From an uncultured Gammaproteobacteria bacterium (GTDB taxonomy: Bacteria > Pseudomonadota > Gammaproteobacteria > PS1 > Pseudothioglobaceae): a stretch of 64,000 bases of DNA. Of the stretch, positions 25,645 through 35,137 are shown piece after piece. A program made the position numbers and the translations under genes. Numbering within the stretch: the first letter of the stretch is position 1; the number at the start of each line of letters is the position of its first letter. Where the stretch lies: NCBI GenBank assembly GCA_902509905.1, contig CABWZI010000003.1, positions 1-64,000 on the forward strand, given 5' to 3'. A model generated the notes under the pieces. It did not search any database. It was not told the origin of the DNA and worked only from the letters and a program-made list of their open reading frames with translations.

Positions 25645-26937
25645 CTATTCTTGAAAAACTTTTATGAGGCCTTGGGCTTTATGTCTTGTCTCTGCCAGCT
25701 CATTTTCTGGATCAGAGTCATAGACAATACCTGCTCCTGCCCTAAATGAAAGAGTTTTGTCTTGTTGAATAAAGCTTCTAATGAGGATGTTGAAGTCCAT
25801 TTTTCCATTGTTGCTCATATAGCCTACTGAGCCTGTGTATGCCTCTCTTGGCATTTGCTCAAGCTCACTGATTATTTCCATACACCTGACTTTGGGGCAT
25901 CCTGTTATCGTCCCACCAGGAAATAAGGCTTTAACAATTCCTTTAATGCCAATATTATCTCGAAGATTACCCTTTATATTCGACACAATATGGTGAACAT
26001 AAGGGTATGTCTCTAATGTCATGATTTCATTAACATAAACACTACCATATTCACAAACCCTTCCCATATCGTTTCTTTCAAGGTCTAAAAGCATAACGTG
26101 TTCAGCAATTTCTTTAGGGTGACTAATTAAATTTTCCTTTTGAGTTTTGTCAGAATCCCCTTTCCCTCTTGGATGGGTTCCAGCAATTGGTCTAGTTTCT
26201 AGGACGCCTTCACTGAGACTAAAAAGCCTCTCTGGAGATGATGAGATAATGCTGAAATCATTGTATTGGATAAGCGCTGAAAATGGCGCTGGATTAGCTT
26301 TTTTAAGTTTGCTATAAATAATCGAAGAATCAAGGTTTGAGTCAAGGTAATAATTCCATTTTCTTGATAAATTTACCTGAAATACATCTCCAGCAAAAAT
26401 ATAGTCTAGGCTACTTTTAACTCCTTCAATAAACTTCTCTTCCTTTTCTTCCTGAATCTTACCCTTAATAGGCTGACTTGGTGCGCTTTCTAGGGTATTT
26501 ATGTCATTTAATATGTGATTGATACGAGATTGGTCATCTTCCTCATCATATAGGAAAGTCTTTCCTAATTTATGGTCAGTATAAATTACTGTGGGCACTC
26601 TTACAGCATAGGCAATTGGCAGATTAGAATGATGATTTATAGGTGCCAATATTGGCTCAATTTGACCAATCAATTCGTAAGAAAGATAAATAAACCAACC
26701 ACCAGTAAAAGGAAGCTCTGGGTTGATATTGTTTTGAATAGAAAGATTATTGAGCTTACTTAGGAAATCAAAGTCCGAAAGATTATTTAAAACTACTTTT
26801 TCCCCCGGAAAGGCAAACAATAAAGAGTATCTGTTATTTTCGTTATGATTAACGCTTTCTAACAAAAATGGGTATCTATCTTTATTCTTGTAACAAAAAG
26901 AAGCCAAGTCAACTTTTTGTATCTCATGAACTACCAC
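25645..26937 (-). CDS. pabB: Aminodeoxychorismate synthase component I (PabB-like)
   Basis: PabB converts chorismate and glutamine-derived ammonia to 4-amino-4-deoxychorismate for folate. The 430-residue protein is a chorismate-binding enzyme with the Mg/chorismate motifs DLERNDMGRV, FPGGTITGCPK and YTGSVGY. The length and N terminus favour PabB over TrpE. At the diagnostic position it has Ala252 (PIAGTHPRG) rather than the Lys of E. coli PabB, so an anthranilate-synthase-like activity cannot be excluded. No glutaminase partner (pabA/trpG) is nearby. It starts 4 bp after cpoB, so it is probably read from the tol-pal operon. Confidence 0.8.
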   Translation of the reverse strand: MVVHEIQKVDLASFCYKNKDRYPFLLESVNHNENNRYSLLFAFPGEKVVLNNLSDFDFLSKLNNLSIQNNINPELPFTGGWFIYLSYELIGQIEPILAPINHHSNLPIAYAVRVPTVIYTDHKLGKTFLYDEEDDQSRINHILNDINTLESAPSQPIKGKIQEEKEEKFIEGVKSSLDYIFAGDVFQVNLSRKWNYYLDSNLDSSIIYSKLKKANPAPFSALIQYNDFSIISSSPERLFSLSEGVLETRPIAGTHPRGKGDSDKTQKENLISHPKEIAEHVMLLDLERNDMGRVCEYGSVYVNEIMTLETYPYVHHIVSNIKGNLRDNIGIKGIVKALFPGGTITGCPKVRCMEIISELEQMPREAYTGSVGYMSNNGKMDFNILIRSFIQQDKTLSFRAGAGIVYDSDPENELAETRHKAQGLIKVFQE

Positions 26938-26940
26938 TTT

Positions 26941-27591
26941 TTAAAGGTTTTGAAGCAATGCAGAAGCTTTACTTAATAGAGGATGGTCTGGATATTCAGT
27001 AATCAATTCATTCAATAATAGTTTTGCCTGATCGCCCTCATCTAGCTTCATGAGAACTTTAGACAACTCGTATAGAGAGTCAGCAAACTTGGGGTGATCT
27101 TGACCCATTGATTGATATTCCAGATAAGATACTTTGGAGTCTAAAAAAGATTCACTATAAAAATATGCCCTTCCAAGCCAAAGCATAGTGTCTGTTATGC
27201 TCAAAGAGCTTGGAGAGGTTTTAAGATGATCTAAAAAGAGTTCAATTGATTTTTCATAATTGCCAAGGACAAATGCATTTTTACCATCACTAAAGAATCT
27301 AGAAGATTTGGTGAATTGCTCTATTGAATTTGATTGAACTGATTTTGTATTTCCAGATTGATTTATTTCAATCATTTGAAGTAGTTCAGTAATTTTTTCT
27401 GTGTTTATTCTTTGATTTTCTCTTAATAGCTCAATCTCGTCTCTTAACGAAAGAATTTCATTATTAAGTGATTTTACTTCTTGATTAATCTTGAGAATTG
27501 CCAAATCAAGATTTAACCCTTCATTGGCAATTACATTAAAGCTAAATAAAAGAGGTAATATAAAAGTATATCTAGAAAATGTCTTTATCAT
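26941..27591 (-). CDS. cpoB: Cell division coordinator CpoB (tol-pal system protein YbgF)
   Basis: CpoB is a periplasmic TPR protein that links the Tol machine with PBP1B-dependent septal wall synthesis. From the ATG at 27591 the protein has a signal peptide ending near NVIA. A coiled coil of about 50 residues (SLNNEILSLRDEIELLREN region) and C-terminal TPR repeats follow. A TTG twelve bases upstream gives a less likely start. It directly follows pal. Confidence 0.92.
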   Translation of the reverse strand: MIKTFSRYTFILPLLFSFNVIANEGLNLDLAILKINQEVKSLNNEILSLRDEIELLRENQRINTEKITELLQMIEINQSGNTKSVQSNSIEQFTKSSRFFSDGKNAFVLGNYEKSIELFLDHLKTSPSSLSITDTMLWLGRAYFYSESFLDSKVSYLEYQSMGQDHPKFADSLYELSKVLMKLDEGDQAKLLLNELITEYPDHPLLSKASALLQNL

Positions 27592-27638
27592 TAGGCGACA
27601 CAAAAAAATAATTTATAAAGCAGCCTAAAGCCTATTAT

Positions 27639-28487
27639 CTAGTAATAGACGAATTCTACCCTTCTATTTTTTTCCCAGGCTTCTTCATTACTTCCGGTGA
27701 GAATTGGTTGTTCTTCACCATAGCTCACTACAATGATTCTATCGTCAAGGTTGTATAGACCCAGTACTTCTTTAACACTTAGAGCGCGATTTTCACCAAG
27801 AGCTAAATTATATTCCCTAGTTCCTCTTTCATCAGCATGCCCTTCTAGGCGAAGGTTAACTGATGGATTGCTTTGCATGAAGTTTGCATGTTGAATAATA
27901 ATTCTTGTTGCAACTTCATCAATCTCAGTGTCATCATAAGCAAAATAGAGTGTAAATGAATCGGCATTATTACCAAATTCACTAATTGCAGCTTCTGTTG
28001 CAGCAGCGTTTTCAACCAAGGCTTCTATAAGCTCATCCCTGTTAGCTAGGTTACCATCTGCATCAAGCACAATCTCTTCACTAAGTCCTTTAGCAACTGC
28101 AACTTCAATTAATTCATCATCAGACATTGATTCAAGTTCATCAGATTTACTTTCAAGAAGAGCGGCACTTTCTACTATAGCATTGATAATTTGATCCCTA
28201 TTTAGAAGATTTCCGTCTTCATCAAGTAAGATGAGGTCTTCAAGCCCTTTTTCCTGAGCAATTGCTATGAGCTCATCATTAGATAGTGCCTCTAGCTCAT
28301 CAATGGTAAAGCCTCCAGTTTGATCCATTGCAACCAAGGTTTCTTCTCCACCAAGAACCGCTTCTTCTGTTGCAGCATCTGAAGGATTGATTAAGTCTAG
28401 AAATTTATCTCCAAGTTCAGAAATGTTTGTTGTTGCACAAGAACTGAGAAAAATTACACTCGACAATAATAGAATTTTTTTTGACAT
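27639..28487 (-). CDS. pal: Peptidoglycan-associated lipoprotein Pal with a duplicated acidic linker
   Basis: Pal anchors the outer membrane to peptidoglycan and works with TolB. The lipobox LSSC places the lipidated Cys at 17. The C-terminal OmpA-like domain (about residues 176-282) has the LEGHADERGTREYNLALGENRA motif. Pal is normally about 150-180 residues; this one has 282. The extra length is two tandem acidic modules (about 63-113 and 116-166), each DELE..S.DELI...A.KGL...I.LD.DGNL.NRD..I.A.VE..A, with about 30 of 51 positions identical by hand count. They resemble SAP/HeH-type helix pairs and carry a D-x-DGN loop that partly recalls an EF-hand. Confidence 0.93.
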   Translation of the reverse strand: MSKKILLLSSVIFLSSCATTNISELGDKFLDLINPSDAATEEAVLGGEETLVAMDQTGGFTIDELEALSNDELIAIAQEKGLEDLILLDEDGNLLNRDQIINAIVESAALLESKSDELESMSDDELIEVAVAKGLSEEIVLDADGNLANRDELIEALVENAAATEAAISEFGNNADSFTLYFAYDDTEIDEVATRIIIQHANFMQSNPSVNLRLEGHADERGTREYNLALGENRALSVKEVLGLYNLDDRIIVVSYGEEQPILTGSNEEAWEKNRRVEFVYY

Positions 28488-28498
28488 TTTTGATTTCC

Positions 28499-29776
28499 TT
28501 AATTTGAATAGTTTGACCAGCTTGGCTCTCTAACTTCACCTTCTTTTTGCATCAATTCTACAACTTGATTGTTATGAAGTGAAATTATAGACAAAATTCC
28601 TTTGTTATCTCTGTTAGTTGAGTAAATAATCATACCACCATTTGGAGAAAAATAGGGTGACTCATCAGATTTATTTTGAGTCATTACAGTTAGATCTCTT
28701 GATGCAATATCTAAAAGAGCAAGTCGATAGTCTTTTCCAACGCGATGGATTAATGCTAGATCTTTTCCATCGGGAGAGAAAACTGGTTTTGCATTATACC
28801 TTCCTTCAAAGGTGGCTCTAGAAATTTTGCCTGATTTTAAGTCTTTAATGTAAACCTGAACCTGACCCGTTCTGTTTGATGTGAATGCTATTTTATTTCC
28901 ATCAGGAGAAAAACTGGCCTCTGTATCGATTGAAATATTCTTAGTTAGTCTTTCTAATTTCTTTGATTGAAAGTCATAAAGATAAATATCTTTATTGCCT
29001 TGCTTAGAGATTGTTAAAGCAATACTTTCTCCACTTGGATGCCATGTTGGAGAAGAAGCAATCCCATCAAATTTTGGTAATTTGATTGGAACAGTTTTCA
29101 TAAATGGCGTCATTACAAAAACCTCTGATCTATTATTCTTAAATGATACATAAGCTAATTTTTGTTGGTCTTTTGACCATGCAGGAGATAGAATTGGGTT
29201 TGAAGATCTAACAACTGTTTGAGGGTTGAATCCGTCAGAGTCAGAAATTTGAAGTTTATACGTTCTTCCACCAGAACTATTATCTGATACTGTTACATAA
29301 GAGAGTCTGGTGTCAAATGACCCTTTTTGCCCAAGAAGTACATAGTAAATCTTATCACTTAAGAAATGTGCTATTCTTCTAAATCCACTGTTATGAACTC
29401 TGATTTTCTTTTGATAGAGGCTTTTTTCTGAAAACACATCGTAGATATAGATGTAAACATTGTAGACGTTAGTGCTAACCTGCTCAATTTTTCCAAAAAC
29501 AACAGCATCTTTTTTATGCTCTTGCCAAAAATTAAAGTCAATTTGATTCGTTATAAGGGCTTCAGTACTTAAAGCATTGAATTGACCAGAGCGATTTAGG
29601 TTATTTCTAATAATCTTTGCTATATCTACTTCATTTGAACTTCCTACTACTTCAAAGGGGGCTATGACAATTGGAAATGCAGCCTCACGTGTTTTAATAA
29701 TATTAACCTCGAGAAGCGCATGAGCTGAATAGGCAATAAAAACAGAGAGAAGTATCGATAATTTAATTAATTTCAT
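28499..29776 (-). CDS. tolB: Tol-Pal system protein TolB
   Basis: TolB is the periplasmic beta-propeller that binds Pal and is released by TolA. The 425-residue protein has a signal peptide (to about residue 20), an N-terminal alpha/beta domain, and WD40-like PD40 repeats with recurrent SPDG.KIAF.S/SPAWSKDQQKLAYVS motifs. It overlaps iscX by 4 bp and is followed 11 bp later by pal. The inner-membrane partners TolQ, TolR and TolA are not adjacent. Confidence 0.96.
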   Translation of the reverse strand: MKLIKLSILLSVFIAYSAHALLEVNIIKTREAAFPIVIAPFEVVGSSNEVDIAKIIRNNLNRSGQFNALSTEALITNQIDFNFWQEHKKDAVVFGKIEQVSTNVYNVYIYIYDVFSEKSLYQKKIRVHNSGFRRIAHFLSDKIYYVLLGQKGSFDTRLSYVTVSDNSSGGRTYKLQISDSDGFNPQTVVRSSNPILSPAWSKDQQKLAYVSFKNNRSEVFVMTPFMKTVPIKLPKFDGIASSPTWHPSGESIALTISKQGNKDIYLYDFQSKKLERLTKNISIDTEASFSPDGNKIAFTSNRTGQVQVYIKDLKSGKISRATFEGRYNAKPVFSPDGKDLALIHRVGKDYRLALLDIASRDLTVMTQNKSDESPYFSPNGGMIIYSTNRDNKGILSIISLHNNQVVELMQKEGEVREPSWSNYSN

Positions 29777-29976
29777 TCTACCTCTTCAATCCAGTTCATT
29801 TGAATTGCCTCAAGAACCCTTTCTCCACATTTACTATCACCTTCTTCGAATTCATCAAGTTGCATCACCATGTTTCTTAAGTCAACAAAGTTGATAGTCT
29901 TTGGGTCTATGTCAGGGTATTTGTCAGATAGATTGATTGCTATTTCTAAAGTGTCGGTCCAACAAATCATTATCAA
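29773..29976 (-). CDS. iscX: IscX (YfhJ) family Fe-S assembly regulator
   Basis: This 67-residue acidic protein matches IscX: WTDTLEIAINLSDKYPDIDPKTINFVDLR near the start and the ending LEAIQMNWIEEV. IscX binds IscS and Fe and tunes the rate of Fe-S cluster assembly. In most proteobacteria it ends the isc operon after fdx; here it is the first gene of iscX-tolB-pal-cpoB-pabB, with its stop overlapping the tolB start. A second ATG two codons in (29970) is an equally possible start. Confidence 0.88.
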   Translation of the reverse strand: MIMICWTDTLEIAINLSDKYPDIDPKTINFVDLRNMVMQLDEFEEGDSKCGERVLEAIQMNWIEEVE

Positions 29977-30045
29977 AATAGGTCAGTTATTTTAATGGTC
30001 TAATTTTAATCAATTCAGTGGCTTGAATTAAACAATTTTTTTTAA

Positions 30046-32151
30046 TTAAAGTCTTCCAGCTGATATTACATGTGGAAGGTTGTTTAACTTGTCTAGAACA
30101 TTATTTAATTCAATGATATTTGTCACGGCAACGACTATATGAAAAAGTCTTGATGAATCTGGTCTACTCTGTTGTTCAATGTTTTCAATATTGACTCCAA
30201 GATTAGCTACAGTATTTGCTATTGCAGCCAATCTTCCGCTTCGATTTTCGACTAAACAACTAATTCCTACCTCAAATTGCTCATTTTCATCAGAATGCCA
30301 ATCAACCTCCATCCACTGAGCATTTTTTTCCTTTATGTGCTCTAGCTGAGTGCAATTAGATCGATGAAGTACTAAGCCCCTCATAGAGGTCAAAACACCA
30401 GTAACTTCGTCTCCAGGAATAGGGTAACAGCAGTGAGCAAAATTAATTGCCATGCCTTTAGTTTGGCCAATAGTCAAAGTATTGACTGTTTCATTGTTGA
30501 TGTCTTGTAATAACTTATTAACAACTACGGCAACAAAAATCTCTGATAACCCGACTTTGATATACAAATCTTGAAAATCAGCACAATTAAGCTCTCTAAA
30601 GCATTTATTCCATTTATCTAAAGGAACATCATTAATTTTTATTTTTTGAAATTTGAGAGCGTCTGATATTAAAAGCTTTCCTAGTCTTGCTAGTTCAACC
30701 TTAGAGTTGTCTTTTAAGTGGGCTTTAATGGCAGTTTTAGCTTTAGAAGTCACTACAATGTCAAGCCATCCAGGCTTAGGTTTGACAAATCTACCAGTTA
30801 TAATTTCAACGGTTTGACCTGACTTGAGACGTGTAGAAAGTTCTGATTCATTCCCATTAATTGTTGCTTTTTGAGCTTTTTTACCAATATTTGTATGGAC
30901 TGCATAAGCAAAATCGAGCACTGTTGATCTGAGAGGGAGTTGAATAATTTTCCCAGCCGGAGTAAAAACAAAGACCTCGTCTGAGAATAAGTCTGACTTT
31001 GTGCTTTCTAAAAAGTCAATTGAAGTATCTGTATTCTGCTGAATATCTAGCAATGACCCCATCCAGTTTCTAGCAAGTTTTTTAGATGGCTTATCGGTAT
31101 TTTTGTAATGCCAGTGAGCTGCAATACCATATTCTGAAATAAAGTCCATTTCTTGAGATCTAATTTGAACCTCAATAAACATGTTTCTTGGCCCAATTAA
31201 AACAGTATGAAGTGATTGATATCCATTGGGTTTTGGTGCAGAAATGTAATCCTTGAACTTAAGAGGTATTGGTTTATATAGGCTATGGATATGACCTAAA
31301 GCCTGATAACATGCATTGGTATTCTCAACAACAACTCGGAAAGCATGCATATCAAGAACTTCAGAAAACTTACGTGATTTGATTTTCATTTTGTTATAGA
31401 TGCTTGAAGGTTGCTTTTGCCTTCCATCAACTGTTGCAAAGATCTGTTCAAACTTTAATCTATTTTCTATTTCAGTTTTGATAAGGTTTATTGTTTTCTT
31501 TTGGTTTCCATACTGCTTTTTTATTTTTCTTTCAATCACTAAATGCTTTCTTGGGTGAAGTGTTTTAAAGCACAGATCATCAAGCTCTACACCAATGCTA
31601 TGAAGCCCTAATCTTCTAGCAATTGGCGCATGAAGCTCAGAAGTTTCCTTGGCCTTAAGAAGCTTTTTCTCTTCGCTCATTGAGTCGATAGTTCTCATAT
31701 TGTGCAGCCTATCAGCAAGTTTTATAATCATGACTCTCATGTCTTTTGACATGGCAAGAATGAGTTTTTGAAAATTTTCAGCTTGTTTCTGTGAGCTAGA
31801 AGTAAATTCAAGGTTTGTAAGCTTTGATACTCCTTCAACTATATGAGCAACCTGTTCTCCAAATTGGTTTTTAACATCATCTTTTGTGACTGAAGTATCT
31901 TCTATACAATCATGAAGAATAGCTGCGACAATACATAAATAGTCTAGCTTTAGTTCGGCAATTATTAAGGCAACTGATAGTGGATGACTGATATAGGGCT
32001 CACCTGATTTCCTGAATTGACCAGAATGCGCTTTATCGGCAATCTTGTATGCTTTTTTAACTAATTCAATCTCATCATCAGACATGTATTCCTCTAAAAC
32101 ACCGCAAAGATAGGATATTTGAGACTTAATTTGAAATAAGTTTGTTGCCAT
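30046..32151 (-). CDS. spoT: Bifunctional (p)ppGpp synthetase/hydrolase (SpoT/Rel)
   Basis: The protein makes and degrades the alarmone (p)ppGpp. The 701 residues comprise an HD hydrolase domain with His56 and the HD pair 80-81 (ILHDCIEDT), so hydrolysis should be intact. A RelA-type synthetase domain (about 230-355) has KFKDYI.APKPNGYQSLHT and EVQIRSQEMDF; a TGS domain (about 385-450) and a C-terminal ACT domain (about 630-700) follow. The KFKD version of the motif is typical of bifunctional enzymes. The usual neighbours rpoZ and gmk are absent. No second relA is seen in the window. Confidence 0.94.
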   Translation of the reverse strand: MATNLFQIKSQISYLCGVLEEYMSDDEIELVKKAYKIADKAHSGQFRKSGEPYISHPLSVALIIAELKLDYLCIVAAILHDCIEDTSVTKDDVKNQFGEQVAHIVEGVSKLTNLEFTSSSQKQAENFQKLILAMSKDMRVMIIKLADRLHNMRTIDSMSEEKKLLKAKETSELHAPIARRLGLHSIGVELDDLCFKTLHPRKHLVIERKIKKQYGNQKKTINLIKTEIENRLKFEQIFATVDGRQKQPSSIYNKMKIKSRKFSEVLDMHAFRVVVENTNACYQALGHIHSLYKPIPLKFKDYISAPKPNGYQSLHTVLIGPRNMFIEVQIRSQEMDFISEYGIAAHWHYKNTDKPSKKLARNWMGSLLDIQQNTDTSIDFLESTKSDLFSDEVFVFTPAGKIIQLPLRSTVLDFAYAVHTNIGKKAQKATINGNESELSTRLKSGQTVEIITGRFVKPKPGWLDIVVTSKAKTAIKAHLKDNSKVELARLGKLLISDALKFQKIKINDVPLDKWNKCFRELNCADFQDLYIKVGLSEIFVAVVVNKLLQDINNETVNTLTIGQTKGMAINFAHCCYPIPGDEVTGVLTSMRGLVLHRSNCTQLEHIKEKNAQWMEVDWHSDENEQFEVGISCLVENRSGRLAAIANTVANLGVNIENIEQQSRPDSSRLFHIVVAVTNIIELNNVLDKLNNLPHVISAGRL

Positions 32152-32234
32152 TAATGTTTATTAGTCAGTTTTATAAAAAATATTTATAATTATATAATCA
32201 TGCTGATGCTACCTTTAAGTTCTTTATATAAAGG

Positions 32235-32263
32235 TTTCCAGACAAAGTGCACGATAGTATAAT
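32235..32263 (+). promoter_or_regulatory. Predicted promoter of bamD
   Basis: TTTCCA (32235-32240), a 17-bp spacer and a perfect TATAAT (32258-32263). Transcription would begin near 32270, which rules out an alternative in-frame TTG at 32264 and supports the bamD start at 32294. A 7-bp hairpin (ACCTTTA/TAAAGGT, 32211-32235) lies just upstream. Confidence 0.65.
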
Positions 32264-32293
32264 TTGCTTCCTAGTTATAAATCAGAACTTAAA

Positions 32294-33064
32294 ATGAAAT
32301 TTAGATTACTCTTTGCTTTTTCTTTAGTATGTTTTTTGTCAGGCTGTTCGGTTTTTGGGGGCAACAAAGATACTAAAAATCTAGTTGCCGATGGCTTAAC
32401 ACCAAAAGAACTTTACGAGCAAGCTGAAGATAAGGTTGATGCAGGATCAATTGAGCAAGCAATTGATCAGTATGAAATGATTTTATCTTCCTATCCTGGA
32501 TCAAAGTATGCAATTCAAGCCAGACTTGATATAGCCTTCAATCTTCTTAAGCAAAAAAAATACAATCGATCAATAACTACACTTAATCAATTTATTAATA
32601 AATATCCTGATATTCCTGCTACACCCTATGCCTACTACCTCAGAGGTGTTGCTGCAGAAAAAAAATCAAGCTCAATTCTTGATAAACTAATAACTGATAG
32701 TGCACAAAGAGACGTCGAGAGTGTCAGAGATGCATATGGGTATTTTGTTGAACTGATAGAGACTTTCCCTAACTCAAAGTATGCTGAGGACGCTAAATTA
32801 AAGTTAGCAGTCTTAAGAAATACACTTGCCAGACATGAATTTTATGTTGCTCTATACTATACTGATATAAACTCTAATGTTGCAGCCATTAATCGCTGCA
32901 AATATATCATTGAAAATTATCCAAATAGTGCGCCAATACCAGATGCGCTCCATCTTATGGCGTTCAACTACAACCTAATTAATGCTAATGATCTAGCAAC
33001 TGATGCTATGGAGATATTAAACTCGAGTTATCCAAACTACTCTCCTAACTACTCTCTTAAATAG
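32294..33064 (+). CDS. bamD: Outer membrane assembly lipoprotein BamD
   Basis: BamD is the essential lipoprotein partner of BamA (1324) in the BAM complex. From the ATG at 32294 the protein has a signal peptide with lipobox LSGC. TPR repeats follow, with the family's LYEQAED..D.G....AI..YE.IL..YP.S.YA pattern and the QAR..IA...YKQ-like second repeat. The 256-residue length is normal. It stands divergent from spoT and upstream of an MFS gene and ssb. Confidence 0.95.
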   Translation: MKFRLLFAFSLVCFLSGCSVFGGNKDTKNLVADGLTPKELYEQAEDKVDAGSIEQAIDQYEMILSSYPGSKYAIQARLDIAFNLLKQKKYNRSITTLNQFINKYPDIPATPYAYYLRGVAAEKKSSSILDKLITDSAQRDVESVRDAYGYFVELIETFPNSKYAEDAKLKLAVLRNTLARHEFYVALYYTDINSNVAAINRCKYIIENYPNSAPIPDALHLMAFNYNLINANDLATDAMEILNSSYPNYSPNYSLK

Positions 33065-33084
33065 ACAGTTTAAGCATTTAATCT

Positions 33085-34254
33085 ATGAATTCTGTAGAGA
33101 GGATTTTTGCTTTAAAGGTATCCCTAGTCATGTCAGTTAGAATGCTGGGGTTGTTTATGCTGTTCCCTGTCATGAGCGTTTATGCAGCTGAATATGAGAA
33201 CGCTTCAGCTTTGCTAATAGGCATGGCAATTGGTATTTATGGATTAACTCAAGCGCTTTTACAAATTCCTTTTGGTTATCTTTCTGATCGATTTGGAAGA
33301 AAACCAATTTTAATCATCGGTATTGCAATCTTTTTTTTAGGGAGTGTTCTGGCAGCGAATACTTCAAATTTAATCATAGTTGTTTTAGGAAGAGCGCTTC
33401 AAGGAGGAGGGGCAATATCTGCCGTTCTGATGGCATTTCTTGCTGATTCGGTACATGAAGAAAATAGAGCAAAGGCAAATGCTTTTGTTGGTTTTCAGAT
33501 AGGAGTAGCTTTTATGCTTTCTTTATTGATTGGACCAATAATAAGCTCTAGAGTAGGTCTTGAAGGAGTTTTTTGGACAATTGCTTTTTTGTCTTTATTA
33601 GCAATGCTCATTGTGTTTTCTCTTGAACAATCAAAACCTATTACATACTACAAGCTTTCTTTTAAGTCTCTTAAAGAGTCTTTAACAAAAGAATTAATAA
33701 CATTAGATGTAAGTATTTTTAGCCTTCATTTAATTCTTGCAGCTGGATTTATTGTTATGCCAATTTTGATAGTAGAAAATCAGATTGTAAGCATGATTGA
33801 TAACTGGCACCTCTATCTTCCAGCTATTTTTCTATCTTTTTTAGGAATGATTCCACTAATTGTAGTTTCAGAAAAATTTAATAAAACAAAATACATTTTA
33901 TTGCTTTGTATTCTTTTATTGATTGTGAGTCAGTTTGTTTTTTTAAATGCCTCATTAAACTTTCAAATATTTCTAATTACACTAACAATTTTTTTTATTG
34001 CATTTAATTCAATTGAAGCACTTTTGCCCTCACTATTATCCAGAACAGCAGATGCTGAAAAGAGAGGATTAGCTATGGGTATTTTCTCCACATCTCAATT
34101 TTTAGGGACTTTTTTTGGAGGGGCAATTGGGGGTTTGATTTACGACATTTACGATCTAAATAGTGTATTCTTATTCACAATATTTGTTGCATTAATCTGG
34201 TTGATTTTGATACTCTTAATGCCACTGAAAACTATAACATTAAAGGAGAGATAA
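33085..34254 (+). CDS. MFS transporter (YajR-like, without C-terminal domain)
   Basis: The 389-residue protein has 12 predicted transmembrane helices and the MFS motif [12 protein letters not shown] between helices 2 and 3. The start, with [20 protein letters not shown], is like that of YajR, but the soluble C-terminal domain of YajR is missing. The substrate is unknown. It lies 6 bp before ssb; an MFS gene next to ssb is a recurring gammaproteobacterial arrangement. Confidence 0.9.
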   Translation: MNSVERIFALKVSLVMSVRMLGLFMLFPVMSVYAAEYENASALLIGMAIGIYGLTQALLQIPFGYLSDRFGRKPILIIGIAIFFLGSVLAANTSNLIIVVLGRALQGGGAISAVLMAFLADSVHEENRAKANAFVGFQIGVAFMLSLLIGPIISSRVGLEGVFWTIAFLSLLAMLIVFSLEQSKPITYYKLSFKSLKESLTKELITLDVSIFSLHLILAAGFIVMPILIVENQIVSMIDNWHLYLPAIFLSFLGMIPLIVVSEKFNKTKYILLLCILLLIVSQFVFLNASLNFQIFLITLTIFFIAFNSIEALLPSLLSRTADAEKRGLAMGIFSTSQFLGTFFGGAIGGLIYDIYDLNSVFLFTIFVALIWLILILLMPLKTITLKER

Positions 34255-34259
34255 TTACA

Positions 34260-34727
34260 ATGGCAGGGATAAATAAAGTAATTTTGGTAGGGAATTTAGG
34301 CGCTAAACCAGAAATTAAATATGCATCAAATGGAAACGCTATTAGTAATTTATCCATTGCAACAAGTGAATCTTGGACTGACAAAAGCACAGGTCAAAAA
34401 CAGGAGAGAACTGAATGGCATAGAGTCAGTCTATTTGGTAAAGTGGCTGAAATTGCTGGACAGTATCTAGATAAAGGCTCTAAGGTCTATGTAGAAGGCA
34501 AGCTTCAAACACGAAAATGGCAAGACCAGAATGGTCAAGATCGCTATACAACTGAGGTTGTAATTAGTGGCTATAGTGGAACTCTGCAAATGTTAGATCG
34601 TCGTGATGATATGAATTCAAATACTGTTTCTCAGCAAGCACAGCCTCAAACTCAAAATTCAAATCAACCGGCCCCAGCCATCACACCTGTTGCTTCCGAT
34701 GATTTCGAGGATGATATTCCCTTCTAA
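34260..34727 (+). CDS. ssb: Single-stranded DNA-binding protein
   Basis: SSB coats single-stranded DNA during replication, recombination and repair. The 155-residue protein has an N-terminal OB-fold (residues 1-110: [14 protein letters not shown] and [11 protein letters not shown] motifs). A Gln/Pro-rich linker and the acidic partner-binding tip DDIPF follow. A GGAGAG stretch just upstream provides the ribosome-binding site. It converges on acpS with a 14-bp gap. Confidence 0.97.
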   Translation: MAGINKVILVGNLGAKPEIKYASNGNAISNLSIATSESWTDKSTGQKQERTEWHRVSLFGKVAEIAGQYLDKGSKVYVEGKLQTRKWQDQNGQDRYTTEVVISGYSGTLQMLDRRDDMNSNTVSQQAQPQTQNSNQPAPAITPVASDDFEDDIPF

Positions 34728-34741
34728 CTGAATTAAAAAGA

Positions 34742-35137
34742 TTATTCTTTAGTAATATCTTCAGTTTCTAGAACAACAAAAGCTAGTGCATTTGAGCTCT
34801 CGTCAGAGATACTTAAATGTCCTTGCTTTATTCCCTTTTCCTGAAGATATAATCTTAGCTTTTCACTCGGCATAAAGTAAGGCTTGCCATTTTCATTGTT
34901 TCTTACCGTCAAGTCCTGAAAGCTTACAACCCTTCCAATGCCAGTCCCCAAAGCCTTAGAAAATGCCTCTTTGGCCGCAAACCTCTTGGCACAGAAAGCT
35001 GCACTGTCAGCTTTGTTTGCAAATAGAGCTCTCTCATGTTGAGTTAAAACTCGATTGATAAACCCATCCCTATTTTTTTTAAGGATTTCTTGAACCCTTT
35101 CGATGTTTACTATATCTGTACCAATACCATAAATCAC
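34742..35137 (-). CDS. acpS: Holo-[acyl-carrier-protein] synthase
   Basis: AcpS transfers phosphopantetheine from CoA to apo-ACP. The 131-residue protein has the two signatures: [14 protein letters not shown] with the Mg-binding Asp near residue 8, and [16 protein letters not shown]. It is the last gene of rnc-era-recO-pdxJ-acpS and overlaps pdxJ by 4 bp. Confidence 0.96.
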   Translation of the reverse strand: MIYGIGTDIVNIERVQEILKKNRDGFINRVLTQHERALFANKADSAAFCAKRFAAKEAFSKALGTGIGRVVSFQDLTVRNNENGKPYFMPSEKLRLYLQEKGIKQGHLSISDESSNALAFVVLETEDITKE

